In this document: positions 52,305 through 63,243 of the stretch, piece after piece
How positions within the stretch are numbered: position 1 is the stretch's first letter
Layout: each line of letters starts with the position of its first letter
Origin: Mycobacterium barrassiae
GTDB lineage: Bacteria; Actinomycetota; Actinomycetes; Mycobacteriales; Mycobacteriaceae
DNA: 64,000 nucleotides
NCBI RefSeq assembly: GCF_025822765.1
Contig: NZ_JACKUK010000029.1
Coordinates: 248,001 to 312,000, forward strand
Direction of reading: 5' to 3'
Program-made: the position numbers and the translations under genes
The notes under the pieces: model-generated
Database searches by the model: none
What the model saw: the letters and a program-made list of their open reading frames with translations, nothing else
What the model was told of the DNA's origin: nothing

Positions 52305-53831
52305 TCAGAACCGCAGATTTCGCAGCAGGTCGTAGACGCTGGCGATCCACAGCAGCATCGGGATCACCGCAGCTATCGCCGCACCGTCGAGCAACTCCAA
52401 GATCCGCTTCGTCACCGGGGAGACCCGCTGCACGCTGCGCGTCGCTCCGAGCACGATCAAGGCCACGACCCCCATCGCCGTATAGACACTGAGCACCAGC
52501 CACGCACGATCGGGCGACCACAGTGCCAGCTTGACCATCAACCCCGTCGGGATGATGACGACCGCCGCCAACAAGGCCCACGCACACCACCGTTCGGCGT
52601 ACAGACGGGATCGGAATGCGCAGATCGACATCACCAACCCCGCGACGATCATGCTGTGGAGGAAGAAATGTCCTTCAACCACAACACTTATCGCTCCGAG
52701 CGACAGGATCAGCGCACCCGCTGTCACGAAGCCGATGAGCAACCGCCTGGCCAACTGACTACGGGCGTGCAGTCGCGCAGCGGAATCCGGCACCGACTCG
52801 ATGATCGCCTGCCACGTCGGTGATTCATGGCCGTCAGGCGTGATGACCGGGTCGAGAAGTTCCTCGCTGCCCACGGTTTCGCCGGGCGCAGGGATCGGCG
52901 GCAGGGCGATCCGCGCGACCGCGACCGTCAGCTTGGCGGCGTTGGTGACGACGATCAGGCCGAACGCAATCGCACCGGCGGGCACCCAGAACCCCCAGCC
53001 GTAGCCGACGGCGACTGCGGCCGCCGTCGCGGCAATCGAGACCACCGCCGAAAACGCTGCCAATTCGGCTCTCTTGCGCGGCCCACCCCTGGTCGCGAGC
53101 GTCAACAGCAGCACCACTGCCGCGGCACCCGCCACCTGGGGCGCACCTAGCGAGTCGTAGCCCAGCGGCAGCGGAACCGCCAGCGCCGCGCCGCCGGCGA
53201 GTGTCGGTAGCGCGGCGACCAACAGGCTCTCCGCCATGTCGACGTTCTGGTACCTGCTGGCCGCGAACGCGCTGCCACCGAGCAGTACCAGGCCGAGCAT
53301 TCCGAGCGCTGCCGCCCACCACCAGTCATGACCGCTCTGCGTCCACGCCACCATCGACATGACGGTCAGCGCCAACGCTGCGAACGGAATTGCCAGCGTG
53401 ACAAAGCGGCTGAGGGCTTGACGGTCGAATTCCGGCGACTCGTCGAGCACCGCGATCGCATCGATCACATCCTCGACCAGCGGTCGATAGCGCTCTGTTC
53501 GGCTGACCGACACCAGGGTCAGAAGTGATCCGTCAACGACACCGGCGTCGTCCAGCGATTCGTTGAACTTCAACGGGGGCGCACCCGGCCGCGCGAACGC
53601 CCACACGCCTTGTGCACCAAAGTCGAACCCCGCGAGGACATCCTTGGACGTGTCCTCGTGGAGATCAGCCAGCACCGACACCGTCTCGTCGATATACGTC
53701 TCGATCGGCGCCGACGCCGGCAGCACCAGGTCGGTCATCCGTCGCCCGGTCAGGATCGTCACCCGCGTCGTCAACGGCCGACCGGGCGTTACGCCCGACG
53801 ACACCGGCGTGGGAGCAACGGGGGCGGTCAA
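52305..53831 (-). CDS. eccD1: ESX-1 membrane component EccD1
   Basis: This 508-residue protein has an N-terminal ubiquitin-like domain (about 20-110, RVTILTGRRMTDLVLPASAPIE) followed by about eleven membrane helices. It matches EccD1 (511 residues in M. tuberculosis) in length and order. EccD dimers form the membrane vestibule of the secretion complex. Its start overlaps the espI stop by four bases. Confidence 0.93.
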   Translation of the reverse strand: MTAPVAPTPVSSGVTPGRPLTTRVTILTGRRMTDLVLPASAPIETYIDETVSVLADLHEDTSKDVLAGFDFGAQGVWAFARPGAPPLKFNESLDDAGVVDGSLLTLVSVSRTERYRPLVEDVIDAIAVLDESPEFDRQALSRFVTLAIPFAALALTVMSMVAWTQSGHDWWWAAALGMLGLVLLGGSAFAASRYQNVDMAESLLVAALPTLAGGAALAVPLPLGYDSLGAPQVAGAAAVVLLLTLATRGGPRKRAELAAFSAVVSIAATAAAVAVGYGWGFWVPAGAIAFGLIVVTNAAKLTVAVARIALPPIPAPGETVGSEELLDPVITPDGHESPTWQAIIESVPDSAARLHARSQLARRLLIGFVTAGALILSLGAISVVVEGHFFLHSMIVAGLVMSICAFRSRLYAERWCAWALLAAVVIIPTGLMVKLALWSPDRAWLVLSVYTAMGVVALIVLGATRSVQRVSPVTKRILELLDGAAIAAVIPMLLWIASVYDLLRNLRF

Positions 53832-55210
53832 CGCCGCTCGAGCCGGTCGAAGTCGTCGGACAACGCGGCCGCCAACTCGACGATGCGGCGCCGGAACGTC
53901 TTGCCCAACAGGTCGAGCTGAATCTCGGTGCCTGCTGCGATGTGCTTGTCGTACGGCAGCACGATGACACGGCCGGGCGGGACGTGCCGCTCGAACTGCT
54001 GCACCAGATCATCGATGTCGATGTTCGGCTTGCCCGGCACCACATGATTGATCACCACGCACGAGCGGCCCAGCAGATCCTGATAACCGTTCTGCCGCAA
54101 CCAGTCCATCGTGATCGCGGCCTGTCGCGCGCCATCGATAGACGCACTGGCCACGATCACCAGACCTGAGACCGTCGAAAGCACACCGCGCGCGGCCGGC
54201 TGGAACAATCCCGCTCCGCAATCGGCAAGCACGAGGTTGTAGTAACGCGACACGATGCCGGTGGCGCCGTTCCAATCGTCGTCGTTGAACTCGCGGCGTG
54301 CGCCGCTGTAGTCCTCGGCGGACAGCACCTCGAGGTTCGAGCCGTTCATGCTCGTGTACGCACGAATGTCGTTGTACCGCGACAGTTCGTTGTCCGAGAG
54401 CAGGTCTGCGATCGTCGCGGCGGACTGCCGCCCCGCCCGGTCGGCCAGGTTTCCGCCGTCCGGGTCTGCGTCGATCGCCAGGATCCGATCGCCGCGCACC
54501 TTGCTCAACGCAGAGCCGAGTGCGACTGTGATGGCTGTCTTACCGACTCCGCCTTTCAGCCCGAACACGCCGATCTGGTATGAGTCCCTCGCATTTCGGC
54601 GGATCCGGGTATGCAGATCCAGTTCATAGAGTTCGTCGGGCGACAACCCCAGATTGATACGCGTCAACACATACAACAGATGCCGCCACCCGCGTGCCGA
54701 CGGCATCTTGACCGCCGACTTGACGCCGACATGCGACAGCGCGTCGATGGCGCGGTGGTTGCCCATCGTCGCTGCAGATGTCGGCGCAGGCTGAATCGCC
54801 CGGCCCACGCCGTCGATCTCGGATTGCGCGTCGGCGAAGTGTTGCGAAGGCGCGGGTGCCGGTGTCGGCCGCGGCGGCGGCGTGGGCGCAGTCCGCGGCT
54901 GTTCGTACCTGGCCCCGGCCGGTCCGGTGGACATCGGGGTCCGCATCATCCCGTTCGGCTGTTGCCGGGTCGCAGGACGTGCGGTCGGCATCTGCGTCGT
55001 CACCTCGCTTTGGCGCGGCGGCGGAGCGGTCGCGGTTTGAGTCTGGTTTACCGCAACCGGAATTACGGGCGACGTCACTTCACTGCGGCCCGGCCCGCTG
55101 TTGGCGATCGGGGCCTGAGTTGTGATGTCGCGGTCCAGGTCGTCGGCTGTGGCCACAGCGTCCACCGACGATCCTGAAGAGTGGAAAAGCCTGTCGTAAT
55201 CAGCCGACAT
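53828..55210 (-). CDS. espI: ESX-1 associated MinD-like ATPase EspI
   Basis: This 460-residue protein has a disordered, Pro/Thr-rich N-terminal region (about 25-130) and a MinD/ParA-type ATPase (KGGVGKT at 219-225, AIDADPDGGNLADR near 245). It is shorter than M. tuberculosis EspI (about 666 residues), the difference being mostly in the proline-rich part. EspI is thought to restrain ESX-1 when ATP is low. It lies between esxA and eccD1 as in other species. Confidence 0.9.
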   Translation of the reverse strand: MSADYDRLFHSSGSSVDAVATADDLDRDITTQAPIANSGPGRSEVTSPVIPVAVNQTQTATAPPPRQSEVTTQMPTARPATRQQPNGMMRTPMSTGPAGARYEQPRTAPTPPPRPTPAPAPSQHFADAQSEIDGVGRAIQPAPTSAATMGNHRAIDALSHVGVKSAVKMPSARGWRHLLYVLTRINLGLSPDELYELDLHTRIRRNARDSYQIGVFGLKGGVGKTAITVALGSALSKVRGDRILAIDADPDGGNLADRAGRQSAATIADLLSDNELSRYNDIRAYTSMNGSNLEVLSAEDYSGARREFNDDDWNGATGIVSRYYNLVLADCGAGLFQPAARGVLSTVSGLVIVASASIDGARQAAITMDWLRQNGYQDLLGRSCVVINHVVPGKPNIDIDDLVQQFERHVPPGRVIVLPYDKHIAAGTEIQLDLLGKTFRRRIVELAAALSDDFDRLERR

Positions 55211-55245
55211 GAGTACCTCTCATAGTTGGAAATCGAGACGCACGC

Positions 55246-55280
55246 GGTGGGCGGGTTAGCCTGAGCCCCGCCCGCCCACC
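55246..55280 (-). terminator. GC-rich hairpin between esxA and espI
   Basis: GGTGGGCGGG (55246-55255) and CCCGCCCACC (55271-55280) are perfect 10-base arms with a 15-base loop. On the minus strand it lies 20 bases after the esxA stop and before the espI start. It may partly terminate or protect the esxB-esxA message and so lower espI-eccD1 expression. There is no U-tract. Confidence 0.55.
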
Positions 55281-55299
55281 TGCGAGCACCATCGAACGG

Positions 55300-55584
55300 T
55301 CAGAACATTCCGGTGACGCCGGCCTCGGTCTGCGCCATGGACTGGCCGGCGTTACCGATTGTGTGCGCGAGGTTGAGCAGAGCCGCATTCAGCTCCGCAG
55401 ATGTTGCATCCCAGCGCATCTGGACGGCCTGGTAGGCATCCGAACCCGTGCCTCCCCATACCGCGGCCAGCGCCGCCAGCGAGGCTTTGCCTTCATCGAG
55501 CAAGGCATCGGTGCGCTGGACCGCCGAGCCGATCTCGCCGGCCCCACCCTCGATACCCGCGAAGTTCCATACCTGTTCAGTCAT
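55300..55584 (-). CDS. esxA: ESX-1 substrate EsxA (ESAT-6)
   Basis: This 94-residue protein is clearly orthologous to ESAT-6. It opens [18 protein letters not shown] and ends in GVTGMF. The WXG motif is WGG in [12 protein letters not shown]. It forms a 1:1 helical heterodimer with EsxB and is exported by ESX-1. It is 9 bases downstream of esxB. Confidence 0.96.
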   Translation of the reverse strand: MTEQVWNFAGIEGGAGEIGSAVQRTDALLDEGKASLAALAAVWGGTGSDAYQAVQMRWDATSAELNAALLNLAHTIGNAGQSMAQTEAGVTGMF

Positions 55585-55593
55585 TGATGTCTC

Positions 55594-55899
55594 CTAGTGG
55601 TTGATGTTCATCGCCGACGACAGGGCGCTGGCCTGATCGTCGTCGGTGGTCTGGTACTGGACACCGCCCGTGTTGATGTTGGCGGCGATGTCGTCCAACT
55701 GCTTCGTCTGCTGCGCGGCCGCCTCATGGAAGCGGATCAGCGCCTGCTGGGCCGCAGTGCCCGCTTGACCGACCATCTGGCTGGCGAGTGCACCGGCGGT
55801 CCCCTCGACCTGCGCGATGACGCCCGTCAGCTCACCGGAAATTCGTCCGAAATTCGCTGCCTCCTTGGCGAGGACAGCAACGTCTGTATTCATTGCCAT
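55594..55899 (-). CDS. esxB: ESX-1 substrate EsxB (CFP-10), WXG turn replaced
   Basis: The product is about 101 residues from the ATG at 55899, behind an AGGAAGAGG ribosome-binding region. The sequence AANFGRISGEL, AGTAAQQALIRFHEAA and the C-terminal secretion signal YQTTD (YxxxD) match CFP-10. The Trp of the WXG turn is absent: the turn reads SQMVGQAG. The YxxxD tail should engage the EccCb1 ATPase. It is encoded just before esxA. Confidence 0.95.
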   Translation of the reverse strand: MAMNTDVAVLAKEAANFGRISGELTGVIAQVEGTAGALASQMVGQAGTAAQQALIRFHEAAAQQTKQLDDIAANINTGGVQYQTTDDDQASALSSAMNINH

Positions 55900-55995
55900 G
55901 CTGGATACTCTTTCCTCTTCCTGTGTCCTCACCACGTGATGGCGAGTCTTTCCGGCCGGTCAGCCGGGAAGTCCGTTGTGCGAGCACTACTTCCG

Positions 55996-57282
55996 TCACC
56001 AGTCGTCGTCCTCGTCTTCGGCCAGGTCTTGCGGCAGCACACCCGGCACCGTCAGACCCGTCTTGGTCCCTCCGCTCTTACCGCGCTGGCCCATCCCTCC
56101 CATGGGCCCCATGCCGCCGACCCCACCCGCCCCCACGGGCGCCAGGCCCATCGCGCCGGCTCCGGCAGCCGCTCCAGGCGTGACCGCTACCGGTTTCGTT
56201 TCGCCGATCAGGTTGGCCAGCAACGGGGTTCGCGGTGTGGTCCCGCCGGCGCCCGGCAACGATGCTGCACGCACCAGCCCGGCGCCGGAGCCGGCACCGG
56301 TTCCACCGGCCAACGGGTGATTCGACAGCGGGCTGGCCCCGATCAACCCCATCTGGGCCTTGTCGGTGCCCATGCTGCCCAGCTGGCTGAACATCGAGGT
56401 CACCTGCTGCAACGGCTGAGTCAGCTGCTGCATCGGCTGCATGACCATCTGACTGGCTTGTTGCGGAAGCTGACCGAGGGTTGATCCCAGTTGGGTGGCC
56501 ATCTGCGCGCCCATCTGCATGCCCTGCTGCAGCGGCTGGCCTTGGGCTGCGCCGTCGTCGGCCTTGGCGACCTGGCCTTCGGCACGCTGCGCGGCCATGT
56601 TGCCCTGCGCGACCGCGCTGCCGGCATTCAGCCGCGTCGATTCCATCTTTGATTGCGCGCTGACCGTCGCGATCGCTGCATTGCGCACAGCGGCGGCAGG
56701 AGCCATGGCCGTCGCCTGTCCCAGTGCGGCGCTGACGACACCCTCGCCCACACCGGGCACGACGATCGGCTTGGGCGGCGCGATCATCTCGAACATCAGG
56801 TTCAGCAGCGTCTCCGCCTGGTAGACGTCCATCGCCCCAGCAGCTTGATTCCACATCCGGACGAAGTAGTCGGCTTCGTTCAACGCGATCGGAATCGTGT
56901 TGACCCAGAAGAAGTTCGTCGCCTCGAGCACCGCGTGGGTGATGTGGTTCTGCTCGATCTCCGCCAGCGGCGGAGTGGTCGCCATCGCAAGGCTGTACGA
57001 ATTCGCCTGCGCGGTCGCCTGTAGCGCCCGCTTCATCGCCTGCGCCGAGACGGTACGCAGCCAGATGACCATGGGCATGGTCGACGCGACGGCACGTTCA
57101 CAGGCCGATCCGCTCCACACCGATGCCAGGGCCGCGAGACTCGCGGCCAGTTCGTCGGCCTGAATCTCGAGGGAGATCGCCAGTGCCTCCCACCCCGCGG
57201 CAGCCTGCAGCATGGGGGCCGGACCGGCCCCCATCATCAGCCGCGCAGTGTTCACCTCCGGCGGCATCCCATGCCACAGCAT
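55996..57282 (-). CDS. ppe68: PPE68-family ESX-1 protein
   Basis: This 428-residue protein starts MLWHGMPPE (PPE at 7-9) and continues with SVWSG (WxG) and the PPE helical domain to about residue 175. The C-terminal half shares [29 protein letters not shown] and the acidic end EDEDDDW with M. tuberculosis PPE68. It is about 60 residues longer than that protein, mainly from a Met/Gln-rich stretch at about 235-290. It pairs with PE35. Confidence 0.93.
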   Translation of the reverse strand: MLWHGMPPEVNTARLMMGAGPAPMLQAAAGWEALAISLEIQADELAASLAALASVWSGSACERAVASTMPMVIWLRTVSAQAMKRALQATAQANSYSLAMATTPPLAEIEQNHITHAVLEATNFFWVNTIPIALNEADYFVRMWNQAAGAMDVYQAETLLNLMFEMIAPPKPIVVPGVGEGVVSAALGQATAMAPAAAVRNAAIATVSAQSKMESTRLNAGSAVAQGNMAAQRAEGQVAKADDGAAQGQPLQQGMQMGAQMATQLGSTLGQLPQQASQMVMQPMQQLTQPLQQVTSMFSQLGSMGTDKAQMGLIGASPLSNHPLAGGTGAGSGAGLVRAASLPGAGGTTPRTPLLANLIGETKPVAVTPGAAAGAGAMGLAPVGAGGVGGMGPMGGMGQRGKSGGTKTGLTVPGVLPQDLAEDEDDDW

Positions 57283-57320
57283 CGATTACGAATTCCTCGC
57301 GTGTACCGGTCAGCGCGACG

Positions 57321-57614
57321 TCAGAAGTTGGCGGCGTTGGCGCCGTCCACCGCGGCATAGATGCCCGCGATCTCCATGTACGCCGCACCCGCGCGGGACA
57401 GCTCTTCCTGCGCGAACGTGTTCAGCGCCAAGGCCTCCACGCCCTCCTTGGCGAAAACCGCCGCCGCCTGGGCGGAAACCTCATCGGCGCCCGCAGGTGC
57501 AAGCGCAGACACCGCAGCGGAAGCCGTGGTGCCGGCGGCAAGCCCCCTGACACCGTTTGCGACTACCTGCGCGCCGATACCGACGGCACCTGGATTGTGC
57601 TCCATGGGTTGCAT
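57321..57614 (-). CDS. pe35: PE35-family ESX-1 protein
   Basis: The product is about 97 residues from the ATG at 57614, which has GGGGGAT 8 bases upstream; a TTG at 57629 is less likely. The sequence MEHNPGAVGIG, PAGADEVSAQAAAVF and a late YMEIAGIYA match PE35. PE35 and PPE68 form a heterodimer exported with, or regulating, EsxA/EsxB. It is followed by ppe68 after 38 bases. Confidence 0.92.
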   Translation of the reverse strand: MQPMEHNPGAVGIGAQVVANGVRGLAAGTTASAAVSALAPAGADEVSAQAAAVFAKEGVEALALNTFAQEELSRAGAAYMEIAGIYAAVDGANAANF

Positions 57615-57774
57615 TGCGATATCCCCCAAATTCGTTGATTAGCTTGGTTGTTCACTTGTGACCATTGCAGCAGCAATCAACGCTGCATCAGGACGCTTCC
57701 CCCGACCCCGGTCGCCAGTGCGCAATCCCCTGTTTGCTGGCGTCTTGTCAATCCTAAGTGGGTTCCAGGAGTGC

Positions 57775-59535
57775 TCAGAACACTTCTTCTTCCGGCGGAT
57801 CCACGTACGCCGCCTGGATGACCTCCTTCGCGTCCGGTGCCACGAGAAACGCCTGGCCGGGTGGCCGGCGCTGCACCTTGATCTCCCGCGATGGGAAGTC
57901 CTGCTTCTCACCGGAAAGGAACAATGTCGGAGTACCGGCGCCGTACGCGCCGCCCACGAACTTGTCCATCGTCGCCCGATGCGCCTGGCTCATCTGGCAC
58001 GTCACGATGATGTGCAGGCCGATATCCGCCGCGGCGGGCAGTAGCGGGAACAGCGGCGCCATCGGCGGCACCACTCCGCTTGCCGCGACGATCATGTGCC
58101 AGTCGTCGACCAGCAGGACGACGTCGGGACCTCGCCACCATGACCTCGCGCGTAGTTGGGCGGTGGTGAGGTCGGGCGGTGGGAGGCGCTGCTGCAGGTT
58201 GATCGCGAGCGCTTTGATGGCCTCTTCCAAAGTCGCGCTGTTGCGGTTGACGGCCCCGGCGTCCAACAGATGGCTCTCCGGAACCGCGTCGAGCAGACCA
58301 GAACGGAAGTCGGCCAGCATGAACCGCACCTGCGCCGGGCTGTTACGCGCGCAGATGGCCTGCGCCACCGCGTGCGCTATGCGCGTCTTGCCCGACTTCG
58401 GAGCTCCGAAGATCAACAGGTGCGGCGTCATGTGCATCGGGTTGTAGGCCACCGACAGATCGGATTCGCGTACACCCAGCGGCACCGTCCACCGCGTGCG
58501 GTAATCACTTTCCGGTCCAGGAGGATTCGGGTCCAGTTCATGCAGATGTATCCGCTCAGGCAGCACCCGCACCCTGGGCGCCTGCTCTGTCGTCTGTCCT
58601 TTGATGACCTGCACCGCCTTCGACATTGCGGAGACGAGGTCGTCGGCGCCGTGCACGCCATCGAGCCGCGGGACTCCAACCATCAGGTGATGCTTCTCCA
58701 TCGAGACCGCGCGACCCGGCCGATTCTGCGGGATCTCCCGGGTGATGCGGTCGATCTGGGTTTCGTTCACATCGCCGAGGCGGAATTCGATCTTGGTGCC
58801 CAGGTAGTCCCGAATGCGTGACTTCAGCTCGGTCCATCGGGGTGTGGAAATCACCGTGTGGACACCGAATTGCAGACCCTGCCCGGCGAGATCCTGCACC
58901 ATCGGCTCGAGGTCGGCGAACTCCGCGACGAATGCGGGCCAACCATCGATGATCATGAACACATCGCCGAACGGGTCGGCGGCGGCGGGATGATTCGGAT
59001 CCTCACGCATCTGCCGGTAGGCGGCCATCGAGCCCACGCGCAGCTGTTTGAACAACGCCTCGCGTTGCCGTAGAACGGCTTTCATCTCCGCGATCACGCG
59101 GTTGACCTTGTCCGGCTCGGATCGCGTCGCGACGCCGCCGACGTGTGGAAGATCCTCGAGGTACAACAAGCCGCCGCCGCCGAGGTCGACGCAGTAGAAC
59201 TGAACCTGTCGTGGCGTATGCGTCGCCGCGGCGGCAAGTACCAGCGTCTGCAGGAAGGTGGACTTGCCGGTCTGCGGCGCACCGCCCACGGCGATGTTTC
59301 CGCTCGCCGACGCAACATCGATACCCCAGACTTCCTGCCGATGCCGTCGCGGCTCATCCATGATTCCCAGCCCGAATCGCAGCGGTCGGCGCTCGCTGTC
59401 ACGCTCGATGAGTTCGTTCACCGGCGTCGGATCAGCCAACGGCGGCAACCACATCCGATACGCCCGGGTCTCCCCCGTGGCCAACTGGTCGAGGACGACC
59501 TCACGCAGCACCCGCTGTTCGGCGTCGACCGTCAC
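57775..59535 (-). CDS. eccCb1: ESX-1 ATPase EccCb1
   Basis: This 586-residue protein (591 in M. tuberculosis) has two FtsK/SpoIIIE-type ATPase domains with P-loops GAPQTGKS (85-92) and GAPKSGKT (377-384). Walker B segments are VFMIIDGW and VVLLVDDW. It recognises substrate tails such as the EsxB C-terminus and works with EccCa1. The separate eccCa/eccCb genes are specific to ESX-1. GTG start, overlapping the eccCa1 stop. Confidence 0.95.
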   Translation of the reverse strand: MTVDAEQRVLREVVLDQLATGETRAYRMWLPPLADPTPVNELIERDSERRPLRFGLGIMDEPRRHRQEVWGIDVASASGNIAVGGAPQTGKSTFLQTLVLAAAATHTPRQVQFYCVDLGGGGLLYLEDLPHVGGVATRSEPDKVNRVIAEMKAVLRQREALFKQLRVGSMAAYRQMREDPNHPAAADPFGDVFMIIDGWPAFVAEFADLEPMVQDLAGQGLQFGVHTVISTPRWTELKSRIRDYLGTKIEFRLGDVNETQIDRITREIPQNRPGRAVSMEKHHLMVGVPRLDGVHGADDLVSAMSKAVQVIKGQTTEQAPRVRVLPERIHLHELDPNPPGPESDYRTRWTVPLGVRESDLSVAYNPMHMTPHLLIFGAPKSGKTRIAHAVAQAICARNSPAQVRFMLADFRSGLLDAVPESHLLDAGAVNRNSATLEEAIKALAINLQQRLPPPDLTTAQLRARSWWRGPDVVLLVDDWHMIVAASGVVPPMAPLFPLLPAAADIGLHIIVTCQMSQAHRATMDKFVGGAYGAGTPTLFLSGEKQDFPSREIKVQRRPPGQAFLVAPDAKEVIQAAYVDPPEEEVF

Positions 59536-61763
59536 CGCGTCACCGCCGTGTCGAAGATGGGGGATGCGGTGAACTGGTGGATCCGGATGCGATCCGGTCT
59601 CTGAACCTGAGGCTTCGCTTCGCCGTTGTCCTGCACCGGCGCAGTCGGCACGTAGTTGACACCGGTGTAGGTGCTGTGGAACTTGACAGGGTCTTCCATG
59701 CCCACTCGGAGGAAACCCACGCCACTCTCCTTGTTCGTGATGTACTGCGCCTCAGGCGTTCCGATCACTGCCTTGGATTCCGCCGAACTCGTGGTCCGCA
59801 GGGCGATCCGGTAGGTGAGGTTGGGCTCGAGCTTGTCGATGCGGACGCCGCCGGTGTTGAGCGACTGCGTCGCGAGCAGCAGGTGCACGCGCAACGATCG
59901 GCCCACACGGCAGATCCGATCGAACAGCGCGATGAAGTCGGGGTGATTCTGCAGGAGTTCCGCGAACTCGTCGACGACGACGAAAAGCGTTGGCAACGGG
60001 GGCAGATCCGCACCTCGTTCGCGGTGCTTCTCGTACTCGGCGACGCCGGACAGCGCGCCCGCGGCGCCGACCTGCATTCCGGCCTGACGCAGGATCGACT
60101 GGCGTCGGTCCAACTCACCCGTCAGCACCTCCCCCATCCGGCTGACGAGCTCGGCCTCTTCCTCCATGTTGGTTACGACGGCAGCGGTATGCGGCAACTT
60201 CTCCATGCCCAGGAATGTCGAACCGCCCTTGAAGTCGGTGAGCAGCAGATTGATCTGGTCAGGGTGGTGAGTGGCGGCGAGCGAGAGAATCAGCGTCCGC
60301 AGAAACTCCGATTTGCCGGAACCTGTTGTGCCGATCAGCATCCCGTGTGGACCGGCGCCGAACTCGGCGCCTTCCTTGATGTCGAGATACATGATGTCGC
60401 CGGTTTTGAGTTCATGTCCGAACGGGATACGCAGCCTGTCGCGGTCGGTATCGGTGAACATCCGCCACCGGCTGGGTGTGACCTCTTCAATGGTCTGCGC
60501 GCCGACCAGTTGGTGCCACTCGGTGGCGACCTTCTTCTGCACCCGCACGCTCTTGTCGATGATCGTGCCGGTGATGGACCAGCCGGCCAGCTTGCGGGCG
60601 ACGCGGGTGGCCTGGTCCGCTGTCATTCGGTCGGCGACCGAAGTGACGAGCCGGAAGGTCTGGTTGGGCAACCGATCGTCGGCGGTGCCGTCGGCATCGA
60701 CACGGATGCGATACGCCGAGCCGCGGTGGTTTCCCAGCGTGATGACGGTGACGCCGGCCCGGCCGTCGACCGGGAAGCCGGCCCTGCCGCCCGACAGGTC
60801 GACAACGACGACGTACGGTCCGCTCGGGGTGGCGTCGGGAGTGTGCGGACCGCGGGCGGTCAAGTCGCTCAACCCGTCGGGGCGGGTGAACACCAACCGC
60901 GTCGGGCCGGCGGCGTCGGTATCCGTCTGATGCGCCACGTGGGGCAGCCACTTGAGCCAGGCCCACTGCGGATCCTCCGGGTTGTCGGTGAGCACCCGAA
61001 TCTGCAGCAGGTCCGGCGGGTGGTACACGGCCAGATGGCAGATCATCGCGGTGAGCAGGCCCGCCGCCCCTTCGGGGTCGCCTCCGACGGCGATCGTGGG
61101 AAATGTCCGCAGTTGCACCAACTTCGGGCAATCATGGATCAACCCGTGGGTGCGCAGGAACTTGGTGACCCACATGTGGCTGACAGGCTCGAGATGCGGC
61201 TGAGGCGCCCCTTGCGGCCCGGCCAGCTCACCACCGACCGCAGGCTTCAACAGACGGTCGACGGCGGGCTCGCTGCCGAGTCCGATCCGAACGGCCGAAA
61301 AGAAGTCGGCGTTGGTGGGACGCGACCACTGACGGTTGGTCCCGATGATCGAGAGCAGATCGTCGGGATGTGGTGCGTGGTAGTTGAAGAAAGTCACCTG
61401 CGCGGACGCGGACGATGTGACCCGGGTGCGAAGGCCCGCGAGGTAGCGCAGGTACTCCTTGCGGTCGGCGTTGATCTCGGGCACCCGCTTGCCGCCTGGC
61501 CCGCCGCCTGCCATGAAGCCGACGGTGGCCATCACCATCATCAGCGGCATCATCAGCATGTAGGGCGACAACTGCCGGATGCCGGTGAAGATCATGATCG
61601 CGATCATTCCGAGCATGCCGCCACCCATGACCCACGGCAGCGCCTTCTGGAGACCCGACGGCGGGATCTCGACACCGAGGTCGTCGGGCGGCGTCACGTT
61701 GATCTCACCGGGCGTAAGGCGCGGCCCGCGTTTGATGATCGGGGTGAACTTCTTGGTGCTCAC
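59532..61763 (-). CDS. eccCa1: ESX-1 ATPase EccCa1
   Basis: The product is about 743 residues from the GTG at 61763, overlapping the eccB1 stop (747 in M. tuberculosis). It has two membrane helices (about 44-62 and 68-86) and then the first FtsK-like ATPase domain with P-loop GTTGSGKS (478-485) and Walker [12 protein letters not shown]. The longer upstream reading is inside eccB1 and is rejected. It forms the motor of the ESX-1 membrane complex with EccCb1. Confidence 0.95.
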   Translation of the reverse strand: MSTKKFTPIIKRGPRLTPGEINVTPPDDLGVEIPPSGLQKALPWVMGGGMLGMIAIMIFTGIRQLSPYMLMMPLMMVMATVGFMAGGGPGGKRVPEINADRKEYLRYLAGLRTRVTSSASAQVTFFNYHAPHPDDLLSIIGTNRQWSRPTNADFFSAVRIGLGSEPAVDRLLKPAVGGELAGPQGAPQPHLEPVSHMWVTKFLRTHGLIHDCPKLVQLRTFPTIAVGGDPEGAAGLLTAMICHLAVYHPPDLLQIRVLTDNPEDPQWAWLKWLPHVAHQTDTDAAGPTRLVFTRPDGLSDLTARGPHTPDATPSGPYVVVVDLSGGRAGFPVDGRAGVTVITLGNHRGSAYRIRVDADGTADDRLPNQTFRLVTSVADRMTADQATRVARKLAGWSITGTIIDKSVRVQKKVATEWHQLVGAQTIEEVTPSRWRMFTDTDRDRLRIPFGHELKTGDIMYLDIKEGAEFGAGPHGMLIGTTGSGKSEFLRTLILSLAATHHPDQINLLLTDFKGGSTFLGMEKLPHTAAVVTNMEEEAELVSRMGEVLTGELDRRQSILRQAGMQVGAAGALSGVAEYEKHRERGADLPPLPTLFVVVDEFAELLQNHPDFIALFDRICRVGRSLRVHLLLATQSLNTGGVRIDKLEPNLTYRIALRTTSSAESKAVIGTPEAQYITNKESGVGFLRVGMEDPVKFHSTYTGVNYVPTAPVQDNGEAKPQVQRPDRIRIHQFTASPIFDTAVTR

Positions 61764-63241
61764 CGGCCACCCCCGGCGTTGACCGTCACGGTCTGAGCAC
61801 CGGGGTGGGATCCCTCGGCGACCTTGCGCGAGCTGGGGTTTGGCGGCAACGTGTCGTGCTCGATCAGTGCCCCCTGTTTGGACAGCACCGGCCCGTCGAC
61901 CAGCCGACCGACCACTTGCCATGGTGCGGTCACTGGGGCGTTCAAGCCCAGGGTGCCGCCCGTCTGTTCGTCGGGCAGGCCGTAGCGCACACCCTGCGGA
62001 TCGATGTAGTACAGGCTTTCGCCGTACCGCGGGTCGGGCGATTGCAGGCGGATGTATTTGCCTCCGTCGAGGTAAACGGTTGCGTCGCCGCCGATTTGGT
62101 GGATCCCCGAATTCATCGCCGACGGTGCGATCGGCAGATGACGTCCGGCGATGACCGTCGTTTTCGGGGCCTGGTCGCCGGGTTCACGCTGCCACGCCCA
62201 GCACAGGACGGGGGCGTCCTCACGCGCCTGGATGGTCAACGGCTGATCTGGTAGCGGTGAGACGAACACCTGCTCGGTGATTCTGGCGACGGTGCTGGAC
62301 TCGACAGTGGGTGGAGTGACCAGGCCGAAGGAATTGGTGGCACGCAACGCCGCCGCGGTGGTGTCGTTGATCCGCGCCACCCCGTCGGCCAGAACGACGA
62401 AGTGTTGGTCTCCGTCCTCCGTCAGGGCCTTGAATACCGCGCCGATGACCAGGTTCGTCGGCAGGCCAACGGTATTCGGCTCACCGTAGCGGGGGATTGC
62501 GGGCAGTCGCCAAGGCCCGGCGTTTGGCAGGGCGTTGAACAGTCCCTCCGAGATCGGGGACGCCTTTGAGGTCACGGGTATGCCCACCGCCGAGGTCAGC
62601 GCGCGGTCGGCGAGGTCGATGTCGTGCCGCCCCGTCTCGGTCACCAGCCAGGTGTCGTTCTCGAAGCTCACCAATACACCCTGTTCAGGGCGTATCGGGC
62701 CGACGGAGGCGTCCGGCAGTAGCGGCTGCGCGATCACCGCCGTGTCGACGGCGGGGGCGACACTCTCGGGCTTGGTCACGGTGTCGCACAGCGTCCACAT
62801 CGAGTTGGCGCCGCCGACCGGTGTGGCGTAGGGCGCACCTGGAATGCCGAGCGGTTGCCCCTTGGCCAGCCGGTTCAGCTCGTCGGATTTCACGGCGACC
62901 GGAGTGCCCGCGTTCCCGAGGATCAGGCGTGCGGACGTCAGGTTGTAGACGGGTCGCAGCTGGTCCGCGCCGGGGATCACGACATAGAGCTGGTTGGTGG
63001 TGCGGTCAACGAGAAGTGAGTCACTACCGCGCTTTCCGAGCGGCTTGAAATAGGCCAGCAGGGCCGCACCCAGGCAGACCAGCACGGCGATGACGACGCC
63101 TGCCGACACTGCGCGGCTGTAGAACTGCAGTGGGTCGTCGAACATCCGGGTGTCGCGACGGACGATCGCGTGCTCGACCCTGCGCAGCAGAAACCGCCAG
63201 CCACTGACCTGCACCTTGGTGGTTAGCCGGAAGTTGGACAT
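61760..63241 (-). CDS. eccB1: ESX-1 membrane component EccB1
   Basis: This 493-residue protein has a short cytosolic N-terminus, one membrane helix (about 46-66) and a large periplasmic domain with repeats. Cys152 and Cys354 may form the conserved disulfide. Sequences such as [24 protein letters not shown] are typical of EccB. It is 3 bases downstream of eccA1 and overlaps eccCa1 by four bases. Confidence 0.95.
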   Translation of the reverse strand: MSNFRLTTKVQVSGWRFLLRRVEHAIVRRDTRMFDDPLQFYSRAVSAGVVIAVLVCLGAALLAYFKPLGKRGSDSLLVDRTTNQLYVVIPGADQLRPVYNLTSARLILGNAGTPVAVKSDELNRLAKGQPLGIPGAPYATPVGGANSMWTLCDTVTKPESVAPAVDTAVIAQPLLPDASVGPIRPEQGVLVSFENDTWLVTETGRHDIDLADRALTSAVGIPVTSKASPISEGLFNALPNAGPWRLPAIPRYGEPNTVGLPTNLVIGAVFKALTEDGDQHFVVLADGVARINDTTAAALRATNSFGLVTPPTVESSTVARITEQVFVSPLPDQPLTIQAREDAPVLCWAWQREPGDQAPKTTVIAGRHLPIAPSAMNSGIHQIGGDATVYLDGGKYIRLQSPDPRYGESLYYIDPQGVRYGLPDEQTGGTLGLNAPVTAPWQVVGRLVDGPVLSKQGALIEHDTLPPNPSSRKVAEGSHPGAQTVTVNAGGGR

Positions 63242-63243
63242 GG

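Noticed and set aside
57690-57774. Promoter with TTGACA in front of pe35
   Set aside because: A TTGACA hexamer is present on the minus strand but it lies downstream of pe35 (towards eccCb1 stop) and has no convincing -10.
59577-61796. 739-residue plus-strand coding region
   Set aside because: It is antisense to eccCa1, whose domains are clear; long antisense frames are common in GC-rich DNA.
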